Of a stretch of 64,000 bases of DNA, positions 46,581 through 57,209 are shown piece by piece. Within the stretch, counting starts at the first letter, position 1, and every line of letters starts with the position of its first letter. A model generated the notes under the pieces. That model saw nothing but the letters and a program-made list of their open reading frames with translations, was not told the origin of the DNA and did not search any database. The stretch is from Dromiciops gliroides (Eukaryota; Chordata; Mammalia; Microbiotheria; Microbiotheriidae): assembly GCF_019393635.1 (NCBI RefSeq), contig NC_057866.1, positions 121,829,897 through 121,893,896 on the forward strand, written 5' to 3'. Both the position numbers and the translations under genes were made by a program.

Positions 46581-46686
46581 GAAAAGCATTATTTTGAGAA
46601 GAGGTTCATAGGCTTTACCAGACTGCCAAAACAATGGATGAGACAAATATTCAGGATCTGGGTCTAATCCAATAGCCTCATTTCTT

Positions 46687-46846
46687 TTTTCTTTTTTTGT
46701 GGGTTTTTTTGCAGGGCAATGGGGGTTAAGTGACTTGCCCAGGGTCACACAGCTAGTAAGTGTTAAGTGTCTGAGACCAAATGTGAACTCAAGTACTCCT
46801 GAATCCAGGGCCAGTGGTTTATCCACTGCACTACCCAGATGCCCCC
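46687..46846 (-). mobile_element. tRNA-derived SINE
   Basis: Antisense; 17-base target CAATAGCCTCATTTCTT duplicated. Confidence 0.93.
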
Positions 46847-46957
46847 AATAGCCTCATTTCTTACAGATTAGGAAATCACATTTCAGTTTGTCCCTCTCTT
46901 TTTCCATTGCCTACAAAAATGTTCTTGTCTTCCCTATACTATGGTGTCCCTTGGGAC

Positions 46958-47488
46958 TGTAACATTGGAATGACGCCACCTGCTGGAGACTTACTGTGGG
47001 AAAGCTCCACCATGAGGAGAAGGTCTCTGAGGGTAAGGCCATGCAGCTCTTCTTTGGCATGAGGAAGTGATGTTTGCTGGTGGGAGGAAGAGGGGGTGAG
47101 GCTGGCTCTCTTGCTCTCTTTGTCTTTCCTCAGGACTCAGGTGGAAAAGGGAGCTAGAAATGCACTCTCCCTTTAATAGATAGATGAATCTAGGCCTTTC
47201 TCTTTCTTTTCACCAAATTCTTATTCTCCTTAATAAATGCTTAAAAGTCTAACTCTTGGGGCAGCTAAAGTGGCACAGTGGATAGAGTACCAGTCCTGGA
47301 GTCAGGAGTACCTGAGTTCAAATCCGGCCTCAGAACATTGACACTTACTAGCTGTGTGACCCTGGGCAAGTCACTTAACCCTAACTGCCTCACCAAAAAA
47401 AAGTCTAACTCTTGCTAAAGCTTATAATTTATTGGCGAGCACTCGTTAGATATTTTAGACAGACTAACTAGAATTTTATCCCCTTACA
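46958..47488 (+). mobile_element. solo LTR (family A) carrying a SINE
   Basis: Starts TGTAACATTGGAATGACGCC and ends CCCCTTACA, with AATAAA at 47232-47237. It is about 88% alike, by eye, to the reverse-oriented LTR at 52724-53095. A SINE at 47258-47400 interrupts it with its own duplicated target (AAAAGTCTAACTCTTG). No internal viral genes are next to it. No clear flanking duplication remains. Confidence 0.75.
47258..47400 (+). mobile_element. tRNA-derived SINE inside LTR A
   Basis: Sense; target AAAAGTCTAACTCTTG duplicated. The sister LTR lacks it, so it came after the LTR spread. Confidence 0.93.
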
Positions 47489-47589
47489 ACTAAAAAAAAA
47501 AAACCCCAAACTTCCTTTACTATCTTGCTATACTTTCAAGCTATCATCCTATTAATGTTCCTGAAGAGGAGGTTAGGCAAGTACATACT

Positions 47590-47590
47590 T

Positions 47591-47623
<33 letters not shown>
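47590..47623. repeat. (AC)n microsatellite
   Basis: About 16 AC units in unique flanking sequence. Confidence 0.9.
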
Positions 47624-47626
<3 letters not shown>

Positions 47627-47819
47627 AGTGCAGCCCCTTGACTATAGCAAGGGGAGGTCAAGATACTTAGATTCTAGGCCATGTTCTTAGTAATGTGATC
47701 TTGGGCAAGTTTCTCCCCCTCTATAGCCCTCAGTTCCCTCATGTGTAAAATTACAAGGTTAGAATGGATGGTTGATCTCCAAGGTTCCTTCTAGCTCTAA
47801 TATCTGATGATTCTAAAAG

Positions 47820-47902
47820 GACATTACTTCTTTTAATGTTCTCTTGCTTCCATATGAACAGCAGGAGGAGGAAGGTGAGAGAGCATTAAAAGAAGTAATG
47901 TC
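47820..47902. repeat. 83-bp inverted repeat (19-bp perfect arms)
   Basis: Arms 47820-47838 (GACATTACTTCTTTTAATG) and 47884-47902 are exact reverse complements, with further partial pairing inward (TTCTCT with AGAGAG). A SINE has inserted directly at the right arm and duplicated part of it. Confidence 0.75.
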
Positions 47903-48054
47903 GGGCAGCTATGTGGTGCAGTGGATAAAACCCTGGCCTTGAATTCAGGAGGACCTGAGTTCAAATCCATCCTCAGATGCTTGACACTTACTAGCTGTGT
48001 GACCCTGGGCAAGTCACTTAACCCTCATTGCCCCGAAAAAAAATTGAAAAAAAA
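47903..48054 (+). mobile_element. tRNA-derived SINE at the inverted repeat
   Basis: Sense; the right arm AAGAAGTAATGTC of the inverted repeat is its left target copy and AAAGTAATGTC its right copy. Confidence 0.9.
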
Positions 48055-48169
48055 AGTAATGTCTTCTTGGAATCATCAAATGTTAGAGCTGGAAGGGTCC
48101 TTTGAGATTATCCAGTCTAAACTTCTACAACAGAAGGAGAAAGGAGGCAAGTTTTAAATTGAACTTGGT

Positions 48170-48417
48170 TATCTTTTGTTGTTATTCATGTCCAATTCTC
48201 TGTGATTCTGGGATTTTCTTGGCAAACATACCAGAGTGGTTTGTCATTTCCTACTCTAGCTTATTTCACAGATGAGGAAACTGAGACAAACCAGGTTAAG
48301 TGACTTGCCCAGGGTCACATAGCTAGTAAGTGTCTGAGGCTGGATTTGAACTCATGGAGGCAAGTCTCCCTGATTCCAAGTCCAGTGCTCTATTCACCAT
48401 GCCACCTGGCTACCCTT
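48170..48417 (-). mobile_element. RTE-tailed tRNA SINE
   Basis: Antisense: TTCTTGGCAAACATACCAGA, GTGGTTTGTCATTTCC, then the MIR/SINE head ending in TGCCACCTGGCTACCC. Confidence 0.8.
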
Positions 48418-48479
48418 TAGTGACCAAGGCTTAGAAAATAAAAAAGGAGTTGGTTTGCTTTAAGATTTAAAGAGGAATG

Positions 48480-48725
48480 CTTGACATTATGCTCTAAAAA
48501 TTACTAAAATATCTGTACCTTTGATACAGAAATCTTATTATTAGGCATATACTCCATGTAGTTCAAAATAGGAAGAAAATTCCTAAATACACCAAGACAT
48601 AACCAATAGCACTTTTTTGTGGTAACAAAGAACTGGAAATAAAGTAGATATCATTTTGGGAACAAATAAACAAATTGTGGTACATTTTAAAAATTGAAGG
48701 AAATGCTACATTTAAATTAGAGGTT
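48480..48725 (+). mobile_element. L1 ORF2/3' UTR fragment
   Basis: AAAATATCTGTACCTTTGAT, TAATAGCACT-like text, AAAGAACTGGAAATAAAGTA and AAACAAATTGTGGTACATTT resemble the L1 copy at 3530-3720. Confidence 0.65.
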
Positions 48726-48729
48726 AATG

Positions 48730-48838
48730 AAAATAAGGATGTAATTTTTTCCCCATCCAAGTTCATAGACCTTCCTGAAATCTATGCATTGAACCCTTGG
48801 TGATCTAAAGACCCCAAGTTAAGAATCTTTAGCCTATA
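48730..48838 (-). mobile_element. hAT-type MITE fragment
   Basis: CCCCATCCAAGTTCATAGAC and AAGTTAAGAATCTTT match the ends of the 9243/35265 family. Confidence 0.45.
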
Positions 48839-48961
48839 TGCTTCCTCCAGTGTATTTTAGTTCTAAGTCTATGATTTGGTGAATGAGGGAAGGAATAATG
48901 GAAAGGTCACAGAAATGGTTTCCAGAGGTTAGTCATACCTGGGAGAAGAGTCACCTTATTC

Positions 48962-49114
48962 TTTTTTTTTTTTTTTTTAGTGAGGCAATTGGGGTTAAGT
49001 GACTTGCCCAGAGTCACACAGCTAGTAAGTGTTAAGTGTCTGAGGCCGGATTTGAACTCAGGTCCTCCTGAATCCAGGGCCAGTGCTCTATCCACTGCAC
49101 CACCTAGCTGCCCC
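48962..49114 (-). mobile_element. tRNA-derived SINE
   Basis: Antisense; AGTCACCTTATTCTT duplicated; well preserved. Confidence 0.93.
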
Positions 49115-49269
49115 AAGTCACCTTATTCTTGGAGACTAGAAAGATACAGGAAGGAATGTGTGATGGTATAGAGAGATCTTGAGGGGAACAAAGACTCTGG
49201 ATTATTGGGGATTGCATGAGCAAAAAAATTCAAAAGGGAGATACATGTACAGTCTAGCAAATTAGTTTG

Positions 49270-49560
49270 GTTGACCCAAGGAGTGAGTCATGTAAAATAA
49301 AGTTAGAAAGGAAAGTGGGACCAAGTCGTGGAAGGCCTAAATTGTTAGGATAAGAGATTTGGGGTTTATGCAGTAGGTGATGGGGAATCACTACAAGTTT
49401 TGTTTTTTATTAGAAAACTGATGTAATAAGATCTATGCCTTAAGAAAATCTAGTAGAAAGAGATGTGTATGATGAATTAAGAGAGGGGAGAGAATATATG
49501 TAGGTGGAATCAGTTAAAAGGTCTGTTACAATAGTCTTCAAGAGAGCCAGGCTTGACTGG
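49270..49560 (+). repeat. old mammalian repeat, family not assigned
   Basis: TCGTGGAAGGCCTAAATTGT, GATGGGGAATCACTACAAGT, AAACTGATGTAATAAGATCT and GTCTGTTACAATAGTC resemble an old repeat also traced at 56640-56770 and 58600-58680. Confidence 0.45.
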
Positions 49561-50021
49561 TGGCACCTGGAAAAATAAATGGGCAGTAGATTAAAGGATC
49601 TGGTAGCAGTAATTCTGGTACCACTCCTAGTGATGAAAATTCTACCCAGACAAATCAAAAGGCCTAGTACATGGTGCTGGAAAAGTGTAGAACTAATATC
49701 TTATGATTCTGTGGTTTTGCACCTGATAAAACGAGGAGCCATTGGACTATACTATTCCCCAAGTGTTACTTCTATATTCCATCTCCATATATGAATGTGA
49801 GAGAATTCCCCATGCCTAAAATGTACTCCCTCATTGCTAATTCTCAGAGCAGAGATGACTGCAGTCAGAGATGATTAACAGACATCTGTGGAAGAAGTCC
49901 TCACTGGAATCCTAGCTAATGGTTTGTTACATCATGTTAATCACAGCCTTCAGACAATATTGGAGCATTTCCTGAATCAAAATTCAGGAAAACTAATTCC
50001 CTGTCCTTTTTCCATTGATTT

Positions 50022-50171
50022 TTTTTTTTTTGTGGGGCAGGGCAATGGGGGTTAAGTGACTTGCCCAGGGTCACATAGCTAGTAAGTGTCAAATGTCTGA
50101 GGCTGGATTTGAACTCAGGTACTCCTGAATCCAGGTCCGGTGCTTTATCCACTGCGCCATCTAGCTGCCCC
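50022..50171 (-). mobile_element. tRNA-derived SINE
   Basis: Antisense; CCATTGATTTTT duplicated; about 180 bases left of LTR B. Confidence 0.92.
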
Positions 50172-50349
50172 TTGCCATTGATTTTTAATCATCACCACTC
50201 TGCATCACTGACAGTTTTAAATAAAAGGATGTTTGAATGTTAATCTGTTTTCTTTGTCTTTGGCCCCAGAGACTTTAAGATTAAGTAACTTTTGGAAAGA
50301 AGAGAAGAAATTTCTGGGGGGCAAAATTAGGCTTATAGTTTGTCATGAG

Positions 50350-50885
50350 TGAGAGGTAGTGGTTCTTAGGTATTCCTCAATAAAGAATTACACTCTCGCA
50401 CACAGTCCAATTAGAATTAAAGTAGTCTTTTATTTGGCGCTAGTAAGGTGACTGAGAGGAGTCAGAGACCTAGCCTCTCAGGGAGGAAAAATAGTTGGAA
50501 AGAATTTCCTCCAAGACTGTAGGAAAGGCAAGGCTTTTTATAGAAGATAGGTGTGTGTGGGTGGGTGGGTGGGGAACCCACTTGAAAACTGTAAAGTTTC
50601 CTTTTCGGTTGGGGTGAGGAAAGCTTAGATGCTTGTCATATTCCTGAGAGCGGAAGGGGATTTTTTTAAAATGATGGTCGTGACCTTTGGGGTTATTTCT
50701 GTCTCCTGGCTCCTGACAGGTTTGTAGACATACCCAAACAAGCCAATACTCCTGCTATATCTCCCTTTACTTTCTTGGCATATCTGTCCTGCTATCTGGT
50801 CATCTTTGAGTCTCCTCACAAGAGAAATACTCTCTAATTGATTTCAAGCCTATATCAGTTCTAATTGCCAGGGTTACCCCTCTCA
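50350..50885 (-). mobile_element. LTR (family B), reverse orientation
   Basis: The ends are inverted (TGAGAGG at the left, CCTCTCA at the right). Read on the - strand it has a TATA box (TATAAAAAGCC near 50540), an AATAAA signal in CCAAATAAAAGACT near 50435, and a U5-like end with GAGAGTGTAATTCTTT. About 536 bases, no adjoining viral genes seen. No clear flanking duplication. Looks like a solo LTR of an unnamed family. Confidence 0.6.
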
Positions 50886-51789
50886 AACTTTAACGGTCCT
50901 AAATGTCCTTAGGAATGGGGGGGGAAACACTAAAAATACAAAGCATTTTACCAAGTTTGAAAAATATGCTTTTTGTTTTGTGATCTGATCTCTAAATATA
51001 AACAAATCACTCATTCAATCCTTTTTTCTTATCACAAGGCATAGGCAGCACAGAGAAGAAGCAGGAATCCTATGGCTCAATTCCTGGGAGGAAACGTGGC
51101 ATCCTAGAAAGGCCCACTCCAGACTGTCTGGCAGAAGGCACAGGTTCTAGTCCTAGTTGAGCCACTCATGAGCTGTGTGAGCTTAGGCAAGTCATTTAAC
51201 TTGAGTTTTCTCATATGTAAAGTGAGAAGCTTGGGTTTGGATGATTTCTGAGATCCCTTCCAACTTTACAGGTCTTTATGCTGTCAAAGTCACAGAGAGA
51301 AAAGAAAACAAACATCAGGGAGGGTTTTCTCTGGCTCAGAGTGAAACAGAGCAGACTCCCTCAAAACAAAGGAGTTCTTCTTGTTCCGTTCTGATTCATA
51401 TAGGAAGGAGCCTGATGGCTGAAGATTAGCCTGAGGCAGAATGAAGAAAAAAAGCCCTGCCTGAGCAACTGGTTAAGCAAGATCAAAAGTTATACTTGGA
51501 ATGGGAGTAGGCTCTTTTATTATGGAGGGTGAAGGGGAAAACTAATCAATGGATGTCCACAATTTCATGAATTTCATTCTCATCTGTGCCTTCTAATACT
51601 CCAACCAACTGTACACCTAGCAGCTTTTCTGGGATGGCACATTTCCTCCCAAGTTCATTGGGTGCTCTATCCAGCACCATTAATTCTTTCATTAGTTCGT
51701 TCATTCATTCATTCATGCATTCGGTCATTCAAGTTGCAATTAAGTGCCTGTGATGTTTCAGGTATTGCACTAGGTACTAGAGGCAAAAA

Positions 51790-51844
51790 AAGAAGGAAGG
51801 AAGGAAGGAAGGAGGGAAGGAGGGAAGGAAGGAAGGATGGATGA
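51790..51844. repeat. (GGAA)n microsatellite
   Basis: AAGG/GAGG tetranucleotide run between a degenerate old repeat and the HMGN2 copy. Confidence 0.85.
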
Positions 51845-51925
51845 TTTTTAAATTCTTTGTTAAAAGGGATGACTATAGGGAGAGATATATTGGGAGAAGG
51901 TGATGTTAGAATAAAAGATGATCAT

Positions 51926-52262
51926 TTTTTTCAAAAGGAAAATACCTGCTTTTATTTCACACCCCTGTTTGAGACTTTTTAAAAGAAACTTATTTTTAAA
52001 ACCTTCCCAATAATCATAACAAAATTGTGCATTTTCAGCAAACTTGATTGATAAAGGATATTTCCAACTATAGAGTGACTGAAAACACACAGTTATCCAA
52101 AATTCACCCAGTTCCCTTGGCATCTCCAGCATAATTGGCTTTCTGAGCCTGATCTTTTGGGGCATCTTCATTTTCTTCACAGTTGTTTCCATCTTTCCCA
52201 ATTTCTGCCCCTTTTTTCCCTTTGAGAAATTTTCCCTTCCCTTCAGGTGTTTGGGTTCTGAC
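51926..52262 (-). pseudogene. HMGN2: HMGN2-like processed pseudogene, 5'-truncated
   Basis: On the - strand the sequence reads like the C-terminal half of a nucleosome-binding HMGN protein: EPK-HLKG, then [29 protein letters not shown] and AGDAK. HMGN2 has KGKKGKADAGKEGNNPAENG and DQAQKAEGAGDAK at this place. The normal stop codon after AGDAK is replaced by GGA. The following DNA matches the HMGN2 3' UTR (GATAACTGTGT, then GAAAATGCACAATTTTGTTA) and ends with AATAAA and a short A run. Absence of introns and the truncated start mark a retrocopy. HMGN genes have many such copies in mammals. Another HMGN paralogue as source is possible. Confidence 0.72.
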
Positions 52263-52723
52263 TTCAGAGGATAAGTTTAGCTACTTAATTTTTCCTGAAG
52301 CCCTCATTTTAAAACTAGGACTAATGTTTACAGAACTTTTTTCCTAGTGATTATTGTAAAAGTCAAATGAAAAATGTATCAAAGAATTTTTGTTGTCACA
52401 AGATGCTATAAAAATGTAAAGTATTGTTATGATTAAGAGGTGACTTCCCTTTCTCAGCCCCTTTAATAGAATTCTCCCAAAGCTTAGCAGCATAATAATG
52501 AAGACTATATTATCTTTTTTTTATTTTATTTTTTTTAAATTTTTTATATTATCTTTTATAGTATGGAAATATCACTTAGCCTTTAATTCTCTGAAGTTAG
52601 GAATTCTTTCACTGGAAGTCAGTGTGACATATTGAAGAAAGCAGCAGATTGTTAGTAGGCCAGGCCTCAAAGATTGGGAAGGTAGCCTACCAGAAAAGTA
52701 ACATGGATTTGAGACCAGAGTAC

Positions 52724-53095
52724 TGTAAGGGCTAAAATTCTAGCTATACTGTCTAAAATATCTAATGAGTGGTCGCCAATAAATTATAAGCTTTAGCAAA
52801 AGTTAGACTTTTAAGCATTTATTAAGGAGAATAAGAATTTGGTAAAGAGAGAGAAAAAGGCCTATATTAATCTATCTATTAAAGGGAGAGCACATTTCTA
52901 GCTGCCTTCTCCACCAGAGTCCTCAGAAAAGAGAGTGAGCCAGCGTGACAGCCTCCCCTTTTTTCCTCCCACAAGCAAACGTCACTTCCTGATGCCAAAG
53001 AAAAGACACATGGTCCTGCCCTCAGAGGCCCTCTCCTCATGTTGGAGTTTTCCTACAGTAAGTCTCCAGCAGGTGGCATCATTCCAATCGTTACA
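52724..53095 (-). mobile_element. solo LTR (family A), reverse orientation
   Basis: On the - strand it starts TGTAACGATTGGAATGATGC and ends GCCCTTACA. GTAC flanks both sides (52720-52723, 53096-53099), a 4-bp duplication as for ERV1. The AATAAA signal is at 52818-52823 on the - strand. It lies 5.2 kb from its sister copy and in the opposite direction. Solo, no internal region; a fossil. Confidence 0.8.
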
Positions 53096-53173
53096 GTACC
53101 TAGATTCAAATTCTGCTACTTATTACCTATATAAGCTTGAGTAAGCCACATTGCAGACATAGATCTCTGTTTT

Positions 53174-53245
53174 CTTCTAGTCCTTACTCCTGCAATCCTA
53201 TAAATTCTTCTTCTAGTCCTTACTCCTGCAATCCTATAAATTCTA
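53174..53245. repeat. 36-bp tandem duplication
   Basis: CTAGTCCTTACTCCTGCAAT and what follows is repeated exactly with period 36 (53177 and 53213). Recent slippage-type duplication. Confidence 0.85.
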
Positions 53246-53344
53246 GTTGTTACTAACTTACTGTGTGCCCTGAGGTAAGCTACTTCTCACCTGTCTGGAT
53301 TTCAGTTTTCTCATTGGTAAAATGAGCGGGTCCAATCCTAGGGT

Positions 53345-53525
53345 CTTCAATATAGAGTTGGACAGAACTTCAGAGGCTCTCTAGTCCAGTCCCCTCGTTT
53401 GACAAATCAGGAAGCTGAGGCCCCAGGATATGAAGTGGCTGTCCAAAGTCATACAGGTGAACATCAGAAACAGAATTTGAACCCAGGTCGACTAACTCCA
53501 CAGTCAATGCTTTTCCCCCTATACC
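53345..53525 (-). repeat. MIR SINE, antisense
   Basis: TCTAGTCCAGTCCCCTCGTT, AGGAAGCTGAGGCCCCAGGA and GAATTTGAACCCAGGTCGAC. Confidence 0.65.
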
Positions 53526-53850
53526 ATGTTAGTTGGATTAAAGTCTCTCCAAGGACCCTTCAAACATTAACATTCTATGATGTTAGTTGTACCATATATT
53601 ATATGTGGCCCCAAGCCCCAGGCTCTGGTTTTATAGGGCCCAGTTTTCATATTGGAGGCTTCCCCCCAAATCAAGTGTTAATGTGCTTTGATAATGTTTG
53701 AAACAGTGGCTGGATTTGGAATCATGGAAGTTGGTTTCAAATCCCAGCTTTACTAGTTTCCCACCTGTGTTACCTTAGGTGAGTCAATTATTCTCTCTCC
53801 GACTTCATCTTCCTCATTTGTAAAACCATAGGCTTAAAATAAGTGACCTT

Positions 53851-53985
53851 GGGGGCAGCTAGGTAGCACTGTGGATAAAGCACCAGCTCTGGAGTTCAAA
53901 TATGGCCTCAGGCTCTTGACACTTACTAGCTGTGTGACCCTGGGCAAGTCACTTAACCCTCATTGTCCACCTCCCCCCCAAATAA
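53851..53985 (+). mobile_element. tRNA-derived SINE in MIR
   Basis: Sense; AAAATAAGTGACCTT duplicated; the host is an older MIR (53700-54030). Confidence 0.92.
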
Positions 53986-54542
53986 CTAAAATAAAATAAG
54001 TGACCTTTTAAAATCTCCTTTGGTTCTAAGACTAGGAGCCTATGGCTCCTTGCATCTGACACCCTTGTCCAGCTCTTACTTCACTAGACCTTTTTTTTCT
54101 CATGTTTCTCTGCATTTATGGGTCTAGGGTGGTATTGTGCTGGTACCAGGCTCCTATGTCTCACAAGAGCTGATTGTTAAATGTTCAGTAAGCATTTATA
54201 CTTTGGAAATCAGCAAATGCTACATCTCAGGACATGATTTATTGTTTTGTTGATTGTCTAAATTTAAGAAAGTAATGTTGAAAATGTTAATACAGATTAA
54301 CTTCAAAGTATGTCTTGAATACATTTTTCCCCTATAGAGTCAGTTGATAAACACTTATCCATCTAGGGATGATAATATACTTACTTTTTCTCTCCTGGGG
54401 GAAAATGCCTATATTCCCACTTTGCCCCCCTCCCAACACTGATGAAGAATAGTCTGTTTCTTTTTTTAAAAAAGGACAAAACCTCTCTTCTTCCTGTCCT
54501 CACTCTCTATCAACCACATGAGTCAGCATTGGCAGTCGCCAT

Positions 54543-55434
54543 TTTATTTTTCATTTATATCAAGGGAATAAACTGATGAGAACTGAAAGTAAAGAAAGAT
54601 TAACAGTTCATTTGGATTGTCAGCTGAAGGGAGCTGCAGAGAGTAGGGATGGCTTGAACCATTGGTGGAGAACAGGACAAGGAGAGATACTTTTCCACCT
54701 GAGTTGAGAAAGGAGGAAAGAAAGGTAAAAAGGGACTTGGGGTGACATATACCAATCTATCCACTTAGCTCTCAACAGTCTTTCTGACTTGACCCTTCAG
54801 CTTCAAATCTGCAAGAGTCTGTGTGTATGGGAGTGGTGGTAAGAGAAGAAAGGGTAAGGTGCCTCATGTCAGGGTATGCCCCTCTAAAACACCAACTCTA
54901 CTTTAGATTCCTTATAACTTGGCAAGATGAATTCTTTTTTGTAAAATCTTCTGCCTTTTGTGGCTTCCATCTTCTCTTTCCAACAAACCTCTTCAAGGAT
55001 CAAAAGTCTTGGCGATGAAAATACTTGGGAATCAGCATAAATCCACACTCCAGCAAGTCAGGCCCCTCCTCCAAGTCATTTTACTCTCTGTGGTTGTGGC
55101 CAAAAAGCCATTATGCTTTCATAACATAAAACCAGGGGGAAAGATGGGGTTTTAGTTAGAACCCCCAGAGCTCCCCCAGCTTACCACAAAGAAATTTTGG
55201 GTCCCACTTGCTCATTATTTTGCACCTATGATGACAATCTAGTAACCACACTACAAACTGTGGATTGAAGATATAAAGTGAAAAGCTTCATACATCTTCA
55301 CAATGTACAAATGTCATCCATCATAAGCAACTTTCTAAAGAAGATCATTATCAATAACAAAAAAAGGAATTTCCTTTCCTGAAAGTTGGACAAGGAGGAC
55401 ACTGGTCTCAGGGTCTTTGATGTTCCATCTCAGG
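54543..55434 (-). other. TXK: TXK 3' UTR (proposed extent)
   Basis: Non-repetitive sequence follows the TXK stop on the - strand for about 890 bases. An AATAAA on the - strand (TTTATT at 54543-54548) is a reasonable end. The length resembles a typical TEC-family 3' UTR. The true cleavage site is not determinable here. Confidence 0.45.
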
Positions 55435-55503
55435 TCACCCAGTCTCTGCTATATCTGTGAGTGCCTGAGTCAATTCAGCAAAAGTGGGGCGGCCTTCAGG
55501 TTT
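55435..55503 (-). CDS. TXK: TXK terminal coding exon
   Basis: On the - strand, acceptor TCTTACAG leads into 22 codons, KPEGRPTFAELTQALTDIAE then TG, and stop TGA (55435-55437). This joins in frame to the upstream exon ending CWHE and completes the kinase domain (the CWHEKPEGRPTF block is diagnostic). The last residue is glycine where human TXK, as I recall it, has tryptophan (AETW), a one-codon difference at the very end. The intron to the preceding exon is 5.65 kb. Confidence 0.92.
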   Translation of the reverse strand, partial: KPEGRPTFAELTQALTDIAETG

Positions 55504-56054
55504 CTGTAAGAGGTCAGATAAGAGGACAGCATAATCAGAAGATTCATTCTGACACAGGTTATGGGCTTGCCTGGCACACAGCCATAACCTCAAGCAGAAG
55601 TACGCATACAAGGAAGAGAGCCATCAGACATCATTTCAGCAAAGGCATCAGAGTAGAGTTAGCCACAAATAATATGCTCTCAGCACAAAATAAAGGGGTG
55701 TGTGTGAGAGAAAGACAGAGACAGAAGGAGGTAAGGGGGAGAAAGACAGAAAGAGAGAGAGAGAGAGAGAAAGAATGAGAATCTTTTGGCAACTGTAAAA
55801 TGAGGGTAATATTACTACCTGCTTCACAGGGTTGTTATGAGGCTCCAATTAGATAACATATATACAGAATTTTGCAAACCTTAAAATACTTTATAAATGT
55901 TAGCTATTAGTATTATCATTACCTTTTGCTTTTTACAGTCACCCCCCTCATACACTCATGTGTATCATGCCCAAATATGAAAGATTCAGTATACTAGGTC
56001 AAAAAAGTCTTGTTGGGGCATAGGACGGGGTTTGGATCCCAGTCATGGGATGGC

Positions 56055-56275
56055 TTAAAGGTAGGCAGACAACAAACTTCTATTAGGTGCCTGCTATGTG
56101 TCAGGCACTGTGCTAAGTTGGAGTACAAATGCAAGCAAAAAAGAAAGACAATTCCTGCCCTCAAGTAGCTTACATTCTAGTGGGGAAGACACAAGAAAGC
56201 TGAGAAGCAGGTAACAAAAGGAGGCATGCTGACAAAGTAATAACTATAGCTGGGAGGGAATGAAGTATGGCCAGC
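56055..56275 (+). repeat. old 'GTGCTAAG' interspersed repeat
   Basis: TTAGGTGCCTGCTATGTGTC, AGGCACTGTGCTAAG and AAGTAGCTTACATTCTAGTG, the most complete copy here, in TXK's last intron. Confidence 0.65.
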
Positions 56276-57209
56276 CTGGGCCAGTCCCCTTAAACGGTTT
56301 AAAAAGAACATCATTATTCCGGACTGTTTGCTTTCTAGTTTACCCAGTGATTTTCTAAATCTAAATTATTTCTGAACCCTTAGGTCATATAGAAGCAAAA
56401 AATTATAGGTTTTGGAACAGGAAAACCCCTTAATAATGGAGTTCACTATTATGTTGTGTTTTAGGATTTGCAAAGCTCTTTACATACACTATGCCTTTTG
56501 ATCCTCACAATCAACCTCCTTTTATAAATAAAGAAACTAAGGTTCAGAGAGATCATTTCCCTTCTTCCCAGTCATAATGACTCCTCAGTCATGTCAGACA
56601 AACAAACAAAAAAAAAAGCTGAGCTCTATATAACAGGCTTTCATTCCATATGAAAACTCTATGAGAACAGTTAGGAGGGAAACAATGATACTGATCATAA
56701 ATCCAGAGGCAGGAGAGATCAGTGTGGAGACTGAGCAAGGCCTTGAAAAAATGGACAGAATCGTCAGATGAGAAGGAGTGTGGTGGGCATTATACATAAA
56801 CATCATTTCACTATAGACAACCTCTTAGACCCTTTCCAACTCTAAATATATGAAGCTGTGGGCGTATTTCCCATTTCTGTGATATATCATTTATTTGTAC
56901 ATAGTTGTTTGTGTGTTGTCTCACTTGTTAGACTGAAAGCTCTTTGAGAGTAGAACTGTCTTTTCTAAATTCCATCTTTATTATCTTCCATGGCTCAAAA
57001 ACCTACAATGACTCCTAATTCCTCACAAAGTCCAACACTTCTATCTAGTTTTCATGGCCCTCCATAATCCCTTCATCAAATCCAACTGAACCTCTTAGTG
57101 TCCGCTCACCCCACCCAACCCCTAGCAAAAGAGGTGCTCATCTGAACTGGTAGAGGAATTTATCCTTGGGAGTTCCCTATACCAATGTAATCTTGTCTGG
57201 TTTTTTTAA

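Noticed and set aside
51860-52201. 113-codon minus ORF starting [10 protein letters not shown]
   Set aside because: Wrong frame of the HMGN2 retrocopy; the HMGN frame is another one.
55461-55778. 105-codon + strand ORF over the TXK last exon
   Set aside because: Antisense to TXK coding sequence, ends in GA-rich simple repeat.
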